Shown here: positions 28,401 through 41,900 of the stretch, one piece after another
How positions within the stretch are numbered: position 1 is the first letter of the stretch
Layout of the letters: every line of letters starts with the position of its first letter
Source: Pampus argenteus
Lineage: Eukaryota; Chordata; Actinopteri; Scombriformes; Stromateidae
Direction of reading: 5' to 3'
Assembly: GCA_036937835.1 (NCBI GenBank)
Contig: CM072862.1
Span: forward strand, 13,342,501 to 13,406,500
Length of the DNA stretch: 64,000 nt
The notes under the pieces: generated by a model
Told to the model about the DNA's origin: nothing
Databases searched by the model: none
What the model saw: the letters and a program-made list of their open reading frames with translations, nothing else
Position numbers and translations under genes: made by a program

Positions 28401-31400
28401 TACTGTATAAATAAGTACGGATTTGGATGGTAAGGATTCTGTGTATCTGGTATTGATTCTGCAGTGATTTAATGAGAAGCAGACTAATTGCTGTAATTGC
28501 AGACTATATTTGTCATATATGGACAAATATATGGACTTTTTGTCCTCTTTTTTTTCTTGTACTTTTCTTTTCTTTTCATGAATTTAATCCACATTATTAT
28601 CACTTTTAGGGTCACTCTCACATTTCCTGCATGCCTGGGACTGTGCGTCGATGGAACTACCCGCCTCCTCTTTGCATAGGTAACACACACACACACACAG
28701 ACACACACAATGCTCTGCTGACTAGATTGTGTTATGAATGATCGATGCAATGGGAAAAATATGAACCGCAAGTGTAAGCACACAGGTGGTGTGTATATAC
28801 TGTATATATATATATATACTCATACTGACAGCCAAGGCTCCCCAACTTCCGCAATAGTGTTAAGGAACCTTGATTACATTGATGTTTGTGTTTAGACCTG
28901 AATAATTCAGACTTTGGTGAAAACTTGTAGCAGGTTAGGAAAGCCAGTTCCATTTAAACTCAACCTTGACATGTCAGGACTAACTAAACTCAGCCTTGCT
29001 ATAGCCCCATTCAATACATGTAGGTGTCAGATCCAGCATTCCCTGTTTCAGTCAGACGCACTTAGATCAACTAAATTATGGACATATTATCAACAAAAGG
29101 AGGCACCACAATAGGATGCCATGAAGTTAATAAAATGTGTCTTAAACCACTTGTCTTAATGAGATTCAGTGAAATCCAGCGCACATGTAAATATCTAAAA
29201 TGGTGCTCAAACCCCTTCTTGTTGCTGCTTCCAGCTGTTCTTTGTACCATTTGATTTGTTGTAAGCTTCTTTCTGTTGAAGCAAAGAGGGCAAATCTTTA
29301 TTGTACTTTGTCTATGTGTTGCAGCTCGCTGTGGCGGGGTATTGTCTGAGATGAGTGGTGTCATCCTTAGTCCAGGCTTCCCTGGCAACTACCCCGGCAA
29401 CCTGGACTGTACCTGGCAAATCACCCTGCCAACTGGATATGGTAAGTATTATGGGATGTAGGAGAATTCCTAAAAAGACTGTATCACCTTCAGTCTGTTT
29501 TTAGCCCAGAAACTGCAGCACTAATACACGGTTCATTGAGAGCTTCACCACATGTTTAGTTGGAGGCTAACACATGGCGCGCGCTGTTTAATGATTATAG
29601 TAACTGTAATGTTTTGAATTTCATACTGTTGGTATCTGTTTGTGCTCATGGTATACATGCTTGTCTATGTGAGGGTCTTTTTAATCACTGTCTCAGATGA
29701 CAAAAATGCTCTTATATCTTTGGTGCAAGTTATCTATATATAAAAATACCAATATAAAAGAACCAAATGAAATACCATAATCCAAGTAGATTTACATGGA
29801 TTGCATATTGCACACACAGTAATAAACTATTTCTGTATAATTCTCAGATGTGTATTTAATAGAGATGCTCCGATCGCCATTTTTTGGGCCGATCACCGAT
29901 ACCGATCACCAAAAAAATTGATCGGCCGATTGCCGATCACTGCCGATCAAAGAATGAATTTAAAATTTTAAATACCGTATTTTCCAGACTATAGAGTGCA
30001 CCTAAATATAAGGCGCACCCACTAAAATTTGAATGAAATATATATTTTGTCACATATAAACCACACCGGACTATAAGCCGCCGATATATACATACCCCGA
30101 TACATAAGTGTTTATTCATATACTGAACTGATTGTTTACGAACAGTGCCGCAATAAAAGCAGCATCAAACGCGGCAATAAAAGTGCTGATAAACAAAACA
30201 GAAAAGTCATTGATGGTTTTATTTATCTTCCTCCTGCGTACTGAAACCATTATTGTGCAGTGTGTGAGGGGGGAAATTTGGCGATTTGGTGTGCAGTGTG
30301 CGGGAGGAAAAGGTGACAGCGGCTGTCACCTTTTCCTCCCGCACACTGTTAAAGCGCAACTGCGCAACTATTAAAGTCGCTTCATTCTCCCATGAAATGA
30401 AGCCACACGTCACTATTTATGTTCCTCCTGAGCATTTAAAACTAATGAACACCAAACCACTGTCACTTCATTTCTTCTGCGCACTGAAGACACTGAAGTC
30501 GTCCTCTTCAGTGTCAGAGTTGAACAGCGTCAGATAATCTTCATCACATATCGTCTCACCGCGGCTGCGCGTAAATTTGCCGTTAATGAATCTATGGCAT
30601 AGATTCATTAACGGCAAGCTGACGTGTCCTTACTGTTTACTTCACGGATAGCCAGATCGATGGCATTCAACTTAAAAGCTGCATCATAGGAATCGCTTCG
30701 GTTTTCCATTTTGAGGGGGTGATGGTGTAATAATATTATATACCTGTGACGGAGCAGCTCCGTCAATGACTGCAGCCTGCACACACACACACACACACAC
30801 ATCCGGAAAATAATATGCCTTTATTTGAAACGTCGCTAATAATGTACGTCTCGTGATCGGCTTCCTGATCGGCATGTTTTTTTCCGATCGCCGATCAGGC
30901 TATTTTTAGACAATATCGGCCGATCATGATCGGCAGCCGATCAATCGGAGCAACTCTAGTATTTAATATATGTCATGAAATGTATCATACAATAATTATC
31001 ATGTACTCTACGTTTTATTATGTGTTTATTCTAGGAGCCCACATTCAGTTCCAAAATTTTTCTTCTGAAGACAACCATGACTTCCTGGAGGTCAGGGCAG
31101 GACCACAGCACAGCTCTGCTCTTATTGGACAGTTTACTGGCTCTCAGATCCCAACCCCTCTGCTGAGTACTACCCACCTGACAATTATTCACTTCTACAG
31201 TGACCACTCAGAGAACAGGCCGGGGTTCAAGCTAACCTATCAGGGTGAGTTCACCTGTGATTTTGACTGACCGTGATTTGTTTTTAGGTCGATGACAGAT
31301 ACAAAAGTGCACAAACTAAGTATGATTACTGCAGGCACTCCTATTTCAGTTGAAACCAACCCCTCAAGAGAAAACAGACCAGTATTCAAATTGAGCCAAC

Positions 31401-34400
31401 TATTTTGTTTCTCGAGACTTGGAGTAGGGACCTCAGGATGGTCGATGGAATGATTTAGAAACAAAAAGACTTATGAACTTTAAAAAAAACCTTATGGCTT
31501 TCTTTTCGTCATTAAAAGAGATGGATTGTTAGTAGAGACTGGCATATTGTCCAGCAGGCTTTACTTGTAGCCTAAAGTGCTTTACATCAAAGATACAAGA
31601 GATGCACTATGGGCTCATATGCCAGCATAACAAGATTTACTAACTTACACATAAACTAACCCACATTCACATGAAAATGATAATTTTTTGCCTTTCTCCC
31701 AAAGTCTCCCCACACGGTCGTCTTTGTCATTGCTAACTCCCACTGTTGGCATGAGGAGTGTGTGGAAATGTGTTCTTTGAGATACATTTAATCACACCAG
31801 ACACTTTTCACCTGACAGCAAATATTGTCACCAGGAGGGTGCCAAACACACAGAGGTGTACGCTACTAATCCCCACTTGTGCAGATTGTGTTGGATGAAC
31901 ACAACTGTCAGTGGTCCAACCTGGATCTGTGTTTGTAACTCTGCACCACCTCAGCAATAAAAGCAGAGGTTATCTTGTGGCCTGGAAATTTTAGCGTTCC
32001 ATACTGTAGGTTAGTACACTGCACATCCACTTCAGTGGGACAGCCATTGCAACAAAAATGTCGCTAATAAAAACTAACTAATTCTGGTTTTAAATTTGGG
32101 CTCTGACTTTGTAGTGCGTGTACTGCAGTTTTCAAGATTAAAATGGTAAATGTTGTTCCTGGAATCATTAGTTTCACAGCCACAAGTACTCCCAAGAGCA
32201 CTGGGCCTGCATTTTCTACAGATTCTCTAGTTTGTCTTTCAGCCACTTGGTTTTCTATATCCTCTTATATTCCTTCCCCTTGACGTCGCTGTCATGTGGG
32301 ACCTCTACATCTGTCACCACTTGTGTGTTCACTCGTGATTTCCACAATGACCACTTTGTTTAATCAATATTTTTTATGCTTTAGATCTAAAAGTCCCCCC
32401 GGATCTTAATTCTGTCATTCTCAAGTATCCTTTGTGGCATCTCCCATCTGGACTTGGGACGGTCGAGTCTGTATTTATCAGCAGCACAGGTGTTCCTTTA
32501 CACATCCTGCATTTGGGTTGTGTTGTAAGCTGTGCCCTCCAATGTCTTAGATTCTGCTACCACTGACTGCGTTGTCTCTGAGACCTCTATGCAGGCCGCA
32601 ATCCAATCTAGTACAACTCTTTTTAGCTGCTAGTTTCCCAAAGTATACCCCCTCAGTTATTTATCAATGGCACATCACCTGGTTTGCTGTGACACTCATG
32701 CAGAGTGAGATGTATATTTTGGGTCCTTTTAAACAGACATGAAAGGCTACTGTGTAATTTTACATAGCGGAAAAAAATACGTATTTATGTGTGTGTGTGT
32801 GTGTGTATTCAACTGTACTTTAACCAATTTAGTTAACCAAAGCTCTTTCATTGTATGTTTGTCAAAGCTGTTAAAATTAGGCAAATCTGAAATTAAACTG
32901 GAGTATTCATCTTTATCTCTTCATCTCTCTCTTTAGCCTATCAACTTCAAAACTGCCAGGATCCCTTTCCTTTCCCCAATGGTGACATCATTAATAATGA
33001 CTACAGTGCTGGCCAATCAGTAACCTTTCAGTGCTACCCTGGTTATGTTTTAATTGGACACCCAGTTCTGACATGCCTGCACGGGACCAACCGGAAGTGG
33101 AACCACCCATTTCCACGTTGTGAGGGTAAGAACAACCAATGACAGTTTGATATTGATATTTTAAACATTTTCTAATATCTGACCATGACCATGCAATTTC
33201 CGTTCGCTGTCTCCCTCTTTTCTGTTATCTCTCTTATGCACTATAAAATCTATAACCTGATTTTTGTAGGACTATCATAGTGGAAAAAAGTGACAAATTT
33301 GCAAATTGATAATTTAATAACTCTCTGCATTACCAGCTCCTTGCGGCTATAATGTCACAGCTGACAATGGGACGATCTATTCACCTCAGTACCCCAATGA
33401 ATACCCCAACTCACAAGACTGCAGCTGGCTCATTTCAGTTTCCCATGGACATGGAGTTTATATCAACTTTACCTTATTGCAGACGGAGCCTGTTACTGAT
33501 TACATCGCTGTCTGGTAAGTCTGTATGTAATTACACACACACACACACACACACATAAGTCTTAAATGTACCTAAACCCTCTCTTCTGCACACTAATAAG
33601 AATATAGTGAAGTTGTATCAGCTGTTATCTTTGTGTTTTTTATTAATCTCTTTCTGTCCATCTCATTCACATATACACACTCACACATACCTTTTTGGGT
33701 ACATTATATTGGTTGCAAACTTATCTGTGGTATTGATTGCATTTTTATTCATTTCATCTTTTACTCAATACAAACACTGTTTTCCCTATCCAAAGGTTTG
33801 TATCAATATGTGTCAGTTGTTTGTGACTTTATCATTCAGGGAGATACACACAGATGCATATGGATGTGTAAGGCATGGTTGATACACAGGGATCACAACT
33901 TCATAGACTCCTAATACATACACACATCTCTCTGTGCTATGCATACACCAACTCTCCTGCAGTAATAATGGGATTCAGTGTGAAGGTAAGATTGTAATAC
34001 AGGGAGTGTGAGAGTAATGCATTTACAATGGGACCACTGACCAATTCAATCTATCTCAGTAGCATGGCCATGGCAGACCCAGAGAGGGCTCGGGAACTCT
34101 GGCAGTAATGATGAGATTCAGTGGGGAGTGGGAAATGTAATGAAAGGAGTGGTGGAGCTCGGTTCACAAATCCAACAGGACTTGGCTGGATCTGGCAAGT
34201 TTTGGTCGGTCTAAGAGAAATTTTTACCACATAATAGTTTGTTTGCTTTTAAATGTAATATTATCAAGCAGATGTATTAGTAAAAAAAATCAATTTGGGT
34301 TTTCTTATCATTTAGTGTAGGTTTGGTTTAGGAAAGAAATGTTTGGTTGAGGTCAGGCTTTAATTTTCAGGCTCAAGAGTCAAGCTCTAAGAAGCGAGCA

Positions 34401-35872
34401 GTTGAAATGCAGTCAGTGGGAAAGTAATAGTAGTCTGTGACAGATTGCTTTCAGAGCCATGGATATAGCTATGGAGATGCCCAATATTGAGTTATTTTGT
34501 AGTAGCAAATTGATGTTGATGATTCATGTGTTTTTGGCACACTATGGAACAAAATTCAAAAGAATCACATGCATAGATTGTAGGTAGCAAAAGACACCCA
34601 TAATGTGAGATTATGTGATGTGTTGCACTACTCAACCCTACATCTCAAACACATGAATATATTTGGAAGCAACTGGGGGCTGACACTAAAGAAAGGAGTG
34701 CTTTTCTCTGACCCAGTGGGATATCATCTACCTTGCAGGTTTTTAGACAGATTTAGTGTGGGTGATCCAAAGGGCTAGTGCTACTGCATTACAGCCATGT
34801 AAATGGGAAAGCACTGATATCAATACTCCGAGAGTTTTACAAATCTGAATGACAATTAAAGATTCAGTCCTTACATTTAATTTGATTATTTGATTTATCT
34901 AACATAATGTATAAAATGATGACTAATTTAAATATATAGATTTTACTGGCATTAATAAACAGTGCAGGCACTTTTCTTTTTGACAGAGATGCACTCACAC
35001 TGCTCATCTCTGCTTCAGTAGATCTTCTACCATAGCTTGTGTCCTTGTTGTGTGAGGCAGTATTGAACTGAATGTGTACTTTCAAGTGAAAGGTTGGAGC
35101 AACGTGACAGAGGGTTAACATGTAATTAATGGCAGCATGATGATAACAGGCCCTCTGAAACTTTATGTAATGATTGAATGAGTGAAAATTTGGAATATTT
35201 TTCAATTATATGCATCAGCAGCAAACAGTTAATAAAACAGGATGACTGACATCTAATTGAACTCATAAGAGCATAAGATTGGGGCCACTGCTTTTGTCAT
35301 GAATTGGGCATTTGACTGGATGTTTTAATACAATTAGATAGAAGCTAGAAGGAGACGCAATATGCCCAATGAGCGTAATGCATTCATAGAGCATTGCTTT
35401 AGTTCAGGCTTGAATCCGTGCAATGCATACACTAAGAGTGGATGCTTATAGTTATAGTCATCTTTATTTTAGTTTTTAGTTTTTATGATCTGAAGCTACA
35501 CTACAATTCACTACAATGCTAGTGCTGCTGTTCGCTGTTGTGCTGACTTCTCCCTTTATGAGCCTCCCTCTGTTCTGGTTTCATGTCTTTTGCCTTGTGT
35601 AATATTACTATGTCCTGTATATACCATATCTCACAGATGTGTGTCTGCTGCTTTTTTCCCTGTATGCCCCTGTGGTTTATGTGACAGCAGCTGCATCCAG
35701 ATGTCAGGGACTCTAGCCAAGCTGTCTTTGGTCTGCCACCAGTTGTGTTTGGCTTATTGCCTATTATCACTGAACTATTGCTTTCACTGGCCAGAGCAAG
35801 TAGTTTATGGTGTTGTACACACACTTATCATAGAGTCAAGACGATTTGACAAAATCATATACAGTATCTCAT

Positions 35873-35903
<31 letters not shown>

Positions 35904-38900
35904 TTTAACAATGTTGACAATATTTTGCATTGTACTAGTTAAGATCAGCAAGAAAATGTCATACAAGCTCAGACAATTACAGCACTCAACTTTCAATCTA
36001 GTATTGTGGTACAGCTTTTACTACAAGGGAAAGAAAAAAGAACTACATTACATTACAATACATTATATAGCATTAACTGTTATTCCTCCCAGCCCCACCC
36101 TATTCTCAATTCAACTCTGTTTGTGTCAATTACCTGTAGTAGATGTACAAAATAGATGTGTGATATTGTTTTAGCCGGTATTTGTTGACATTCACACCAG
36201 CAGCTTTTTTGCTGATAAGCTAGCATCTTATGGCATCTTAATTGCTTTCACAGGATCATATTCTTACTTGACTGAGGTGAATGACAGTATCCAACTAGTA
36301 ACTAACAAGCTAAGTTTTTAAAGTGCTGTTTTAGTTTTTCTTCACTTTTCAGAAAGAAGTATGAAATATAAATGTAGTCCCTCAAATGCACGTTGTGATA
36401 ACTTAAATTGTATTATATTGCTTTTGGGGTGAGTATTGCTGTTAGGTTGGTGCATTTTTCAAGCAGTAAAAGTAGAGCCACACATTTCTCAAAGCTCAGT
36501 TTTGATTTAAATGACCCAAATAGCTCATTTTGATTCTCTAAATGAGCTCCAACACCTTCAGAAAACCTTTAATTATTGAGGAGCCAAGAGATCCCAGGCA
36601 CTCTTCGTGAATTAAAATTTTAAAAACCCTTGTTTAATCCAATGGCATGTTCATTAAAAAAAAAAATAAAACTGGGCATTTAGGAACTTTAGAAAATGTA
36701 ACCTTTCAACAACATTCAATATTTAATGAGTTAAGTTAAGCTTTTAATCCAAGGGCTTTGTTCAATGAACTTGTTTGAAATAGGTAAAAGAAAAAGCAAA
36801 GAAAGGGGAAAAAATAAACTAAAATTTTTGCTTTCAAGCAAGAATAAGCATGTGGACTTTCCATATACAGACAGATATCTTAGCTTTTGGTTTCTCTATC
36901 TCCCTGTAATTAAATGCAGGCAGTGAAAGCAACGTACAGCTACCAATTCACAAGAAGTTCACTCTGACCTCCCTTTACAGTTGAGGAAGAGCAGACACAC
37001 ATAAAAACACCAGTTAATTTGTTTATTCAGTATGTCATTGATAATCAAATACAATGAAAAATGGAAGGTAGCCATCACTATCTATTTCTATTTTCTCTGT
37101 ATTTTCACTGACCCATTTGGGAAGTCTTTTTCACTACTTTCTGTGGATTACTTTCATAATCAATTCAAAGTTTTCTATTACTGTAATGGATTTTCAGGAT
37201 GTTGAATCTACAGAGGCAGTTTTTGAGATAATTGTAGGATTGTAGTAAAATATACTTTGGGGTGATGTTTTGTAGGCAGATCAATTAGAAAAATCCATAG
37301 TTTTCTACACAGATTAGAGGGGATAAATTAAACAATTTCAGACAAAGTAAGTGAGGTTGACCTGGGCAGATACATTGCAGGGTTGGTTTCATATCCCTAT
37401 GTTACCTACAGGTGAGTGAGAGCATAAATCAAAATAATGTGTTCATTTATTTGACATGTTTATTCCTTTGTTGCATGTGTTTACTCCCACTTTGTCTTTA
37501 TTTAGGGACGGTCCAGACACGTCCAGTCCTCAGCTGGGAGTCTTTAGTGGAAACACAGCTTTAGAGTCTGCCTACAGTAACAGCCCAGAGGTCCTGATCC
37601 GTTTCCACTCTGACTTTTCAACTGGAGGGTTCTTCATTCTCAATTTCCATGGTACAGAAACACATTCACATACACATTTTCATTACCTGCAGTACTGTAT
37701 TTGCATATATTGCATTTAGATCCAGTTACAGACATCTGTGCACACAGGTGTGGGGATAGAAATACCAAGTACCAAAAGGATTTCCTCAATACAAAAAAAA
37801 TATCTACAACCAATAACTATGAGACAAGGTCAGAGACCTGTCTATGGAGAGAGTATTGAGAAATTTTATGATGCAGCCAGTTTTTTTCTTTCACTTTTTT
37901 TCTTTGCTTTCTCCTTTGCCACACTACTTTCCACTATTCTTATGAGTAAATACATATCTCTGAATAGGTCCAACTCATGGTGTTTCAGTGATGTTTCTCA
38001 ACAAGAAACAATTTCTTTAGAATCACTGGTAGTGTACGCTCTGAGGTCAAGGTACCCTGTGCTCAGGGTGTGTATTGTGCTTTTTCTAACCTCAAACAAC
38101 TGTCTGCACCTGTGTTTCAGAATACCGTATTTTCCGGGCTATAGAGCGCACCTAAATATAAGCCACATCCAATAAAATTTGAATGTAATATATATTTAGT
38201 CACATATAAGCCACACCGGACTATAAGCCGCCGATATCCAGGCTGAGAAATAAGTTATTTAGACAGAAAGATTTTGAACCATAAGTGTTTATTCATATAC
38301 CTGAACTGATTGTTTCCAAACAATAAAAGAAGCAATAAACGCAGCAGTAAAAGTTCTGATAAACAAAACAGAAAAGTCATTGATGGTTTTATTCATCTTC
38401 CTCCTGTGCACTAAAACTAAATTATTTTTTTTTTCGGAGTCGGAGTTGAGCGTCAGATAATCTTTATCACATATAGTCACAAATCTATGGCATAGATTTA
38501 TTAACGGCAAGCTTACATGCAGCCGCTCTGTTTACTTCACGGGTAGCCAGATCGATGGCATTCAACTTAAAAACTGCATCATGGGAATTGCTTTGGTTTT
38601 CCATTTTAAGGGGGCGAGGGTGTAATAATATTATATACCTGTGACAGAGCTCTGTATAAGCCACATGGTTCAAAGTATGGGAAAAAGTAGCGACTTATAG
38701 TCCGGAAAATACGGTATGTTATTGTTTGAATCGCTTTTTAAAAAGCCGGTAGATCATCCATACTTGAAAACATTTCTGATGTTTCCACTTCTGTAAGATA
38801 CCAGATTTCCTTCTCAATGTGAAAGTAGAAAAAAAATTTAAAAGAAATAATTCAAAACACTTTTTTTTCTCATGTTTATTATTTAAGTGACTGAGAAACA

Positions 38901-41900
38901 TGTCATGGAGTTGTTGAGAAACATTGATGTTAGTGTTTCTTTGAACCCACAAGGCCACCCTGACTACACAATATGCAAGATGTTTGCACCATTTCCTCTA
39001 CAGTTTTTTTTTTTCTTGGACTCCAGGGGAATACACATGATCTTCTACATTTTCAACTCTCCAGTGTGACAATATGTTCATCAAACCATCATGTCAGTCA
39101 TCTGGCTCAAAGACAGATACATACTTTCGTAATGTACTATTCATACTAGAAAATAATAACATACAAATGTAATAGCAAGGTCACATTCAATTTTGTCAAA
39201 GATATGAACAAGCTCAGGTTCAGTGAACAACCTTACAGTACAATAAGTAGCAGCAGGGAACACATGCACAAAGAAACCTTATTTCAAAATCATTTCCCCT
39301 ACAACACCATGATGCAAGCATGGCTGTACCTGAAAAGCTGCCCAGATATTTTGAATAATAAAGATGACAACGCACACCCACTGTCCCATACTTTACATGG
39401 ATGCTTATTTTAACAAGCCAATTATGCTGCTTGTTTTTAAGAATGGCGTAATAATGAAGAACATTAAATTAACATATTTGTTCTCTGGTTTGCATTTTTT
39501 GGTTCATGCACACTGATTTAACTATATAAAGGACAAAAGAAAAGTAATTTGTTTGATTTGTTGTAATAACACACGCATAAATGTCTCCCTTCCCATTACA
39601 AATATGCAAATACATCATTGTTGTAGTCTTCATTGTTTTTTTTACAGTTGAAATATAGGGCACCTTATTAATTTTTTTGCACTTCTCTCCAGCGTACCGT
39701 CTGAAGAAATGCCCTACTCCTCCTATTGTGGAGAATGCAGAGATAATCTATGAAGATGAAGACTTCCAAATTGGTAATCCTCATTTATATTAACCTATTC
39801 ATACAGCAAAACATAATACTGACAAGAATCAAGATGAACAGACCACTGCACTCCATTGGCAATAGAGAAATTTGCATTTATTTTAGCCTAGCATATAGCG
39901 TATAGATTTGGGATGTATTTAACTTAGGTTAGTATAAACAAGGGTAAACAGATACCTCCAACAAAGGGGTAAATATAAGCCCTCGAACTGCCTTGCTGTT
40001 TGCTGTATTATCACATCTCGATCCAGTCTCCTTTTACTGTGATGAAGTGTAACACAAGCTTTCAAAAATATTCATTTAAGGAGAAATAATTGTTTGTCAA
40101 GATCTTTATTTTCAGTCATACTTGTGTTACATCATTTGCTCAAAGCCTCTTACTGTTAGATTTGGTGACCTTTTAAATCAACAGGTGCTGTCATTTTGAA
40201 TAAAAGCAGACATTATATAAAACTAGAAAGATCAATTTTCCCTACCAGTTGTAAGCAGAGCGTAGTCTCTTTTGGCAAAATATACAGTATAATCACTCCC
40301 CCGCAGAAAACTAGCATTTTAAAATTCAGAAAAGTCAGTTGATTTTTGAATGCGTTTTACATTATTTTGTGTGTTTGTGTCAGGGGCGGGGGTGTTTGAC
40401 CTTTTGGAGATACACTGTTTTGTATTAGTTTGATTGCGAAACACTTAATATTGATACTGAAAAATTGTTTTACATAATACAACTGTAATCTATATAGTAT
40501 TACTGCTCCAGAGTGTTGATTCACTGGGGTGATGCCCAAATATTGCCACTTCTACACACACAGCAGTACCAGGTCTGCATCTGTTCACAGTATCAGAGTG
40601 AAGCTGTTCCATGTAACTCAGTATGAACCAAAGCAAATGAGTTTAGGTTAATCATACATGCAAATCTCCGAATCCCTCAGAACATTGGAAAGCAGGTACT
40701 GTCTATTTTACATTAGTATGGAGTGCCTCAGAGACAGAACTAGCTTTGCTGTCATGCAGTCAGTCTAATAGCCAATTATACAAAATGTGAACATGTTCAA
40801 GGTTGTATGTTCTTGTTTGTTCTGTTCAACAATGTTATACTCTTAAAGATATCTTAAAGTCTTAAAGTCTGCATTATATCTCACTAACAGGTGGTAGACC
40901 CTTTTAAGATGCCAAGTCTGTTAAACGGCCTCTAGAGCAACATATCAAGCATGTTAACACTTTTGAGCGCTCTAATTACAAAATAAACATCTTAAAGAAT
41001 AGATTAACATATGCTTTGATATGATATGGCCAGAGGCTTTTGACTTGTACTATGATCAAGACTAAATGGTGGAGAAAACACTTGTGACAGTAAATGTATG
41101 GTGATAATTTAATGGAGGTTTAATTATTTTCCATGTGTTAGGTGATATTGTGAAGTATCGCTGTTTACCTGGATACACACTGGTTGGAAAGGCAGAGCTT
41201 ATGTGTAAACTCAACTCCCATTTGCTCTTTGAAGCCCCACCCCCGACATGTCAAGGTAAGGCAACTCAATGTATTTGTTTTTCTAAAAATCAGATCAGAA
41301 GACTGTGTTTCCAGAAAATGTGTGATTTAACCAGATGGTTTGAATCTGAAGTTAACTTCTGAAGTTAATCCTATTTAAATATTTCCCACCAACAAATCTA
41401 AATCCATTTATTCTCACAGCTCCTCCTGTGTAGACACACAAATGAAATAGCTAATGCTCTATTTGTATGTCTGCATAGCATGCGTTCAGGCACAGTGTTG
41501 AGTGTAGGTCATGGGTCAATAGACCTAAAAATGTGTAGACCGCTGTATTAATTAAAATAGAAGCATATTTGTTAGATCAGATATGTGAAATGTTGACGAG
41601 AAACATGGCTAAATGCTTTCTTTGTTGCTTTCTGTATCATAAGCTGGTTTTAAATGATGAATTAGATGTGTCTGTACATATGTGAAGTTGTGTTTTGAGT
41701 AAAAGGCAACACTTACTTATTCAGCTGTGTTACGGCTGTGTGATTATTACTCTTTCCTCTAACACATAAAATCCAGCTGTATACTAACAGCTTAGCATAT
41801 TTCTCAGGGGCTTGTCACATGTCATTTTGGTAAATTTAGGAAATCACTACACAATACAAAAACATCTTAAAACAATTTTTACCTTAAACTGTTGTATTTC

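Larger units (their letters stand above)
29973..30815 (-). mobile_element. Pogo-type DNA transposon copy, nested in the hAT element
   Basis: It starts TACCGTATTTTCCAGACTAT (same end as the element at 38123) and shares long internal stretches with it. These include the GTGTTTATTCATA segment, the AAACAAAACAGAAAAGTCAT segment and the transposase start on the minus strand. The right end is worn: TCCGGAAAATA remains at 30802-30812, directly after a CA microsatellite (30779-30800). It contains two long perfect palindromes absent in that form from the second copy. Confidence 0.75.
29860..30958. mobile_element. hAT-type transposon with 8-bp target duplication
   Basis: The left end TAGAGATGCTCCGATC and the inverted right end TAGAGTTGCTCCGATT are terminal inverted repeats. 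The flanks carry a perfect 8-base direct duplication GTATTTAA (29852-29859 and 30959-30966), the hAT signature. Both subterminal regions are packed with CCGATC/GATCGG words, typical transposase-binding repeats of hAT elements. No hAT transposase is coded. A pogo-type element sits inside it. Confidence 0.88.
29442..31034 (+). other. Intron inside CUB 12 carrying a nested transposon
   Basis: The left 410 bases show nothing recognised. The rest is a hAT-type insertion (29860-30958) containing a pogo-type element. Only 76 bases separate the hAT end from the exon 17 start. Confidence 0.8.
33515..37505 (+). other. Intron inside CUB 13
   Basis: About 4 kb with no exon. CA run near 33534-33554; an imperfect duplication around 33950-34155; a 26-base A run at 35877-35902. 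The longest open frame in the window (35590-36174) is here but reads through the A run and resembles no protein I know. Confidence 0.65.
37652..39692 (+). other. Intron between CUB 13 and sushi 13
   Basis: Contains the pogo-type element 38123-38716. The rest shows no exon. Confidence 0.7.

Noticed and set aside
31334..31410. Possible fossil copy of the exon 17 3' end (TCAAGAGAAAACAGACC near 31365 resembles TCAGAGAACAGGCC)
   Set aside because: Needs several gaps to align; not clearly better than chance, so it was not counted with the five clear cases.
35590..36174. Longest open frame in the window, 194 codons on the + strand
   Set aside because: It runs through the 26-base A run (poly-lysine), has no recognisable domain and lies in a csmd1 intron; the size is within chance for AT-rich sequence.
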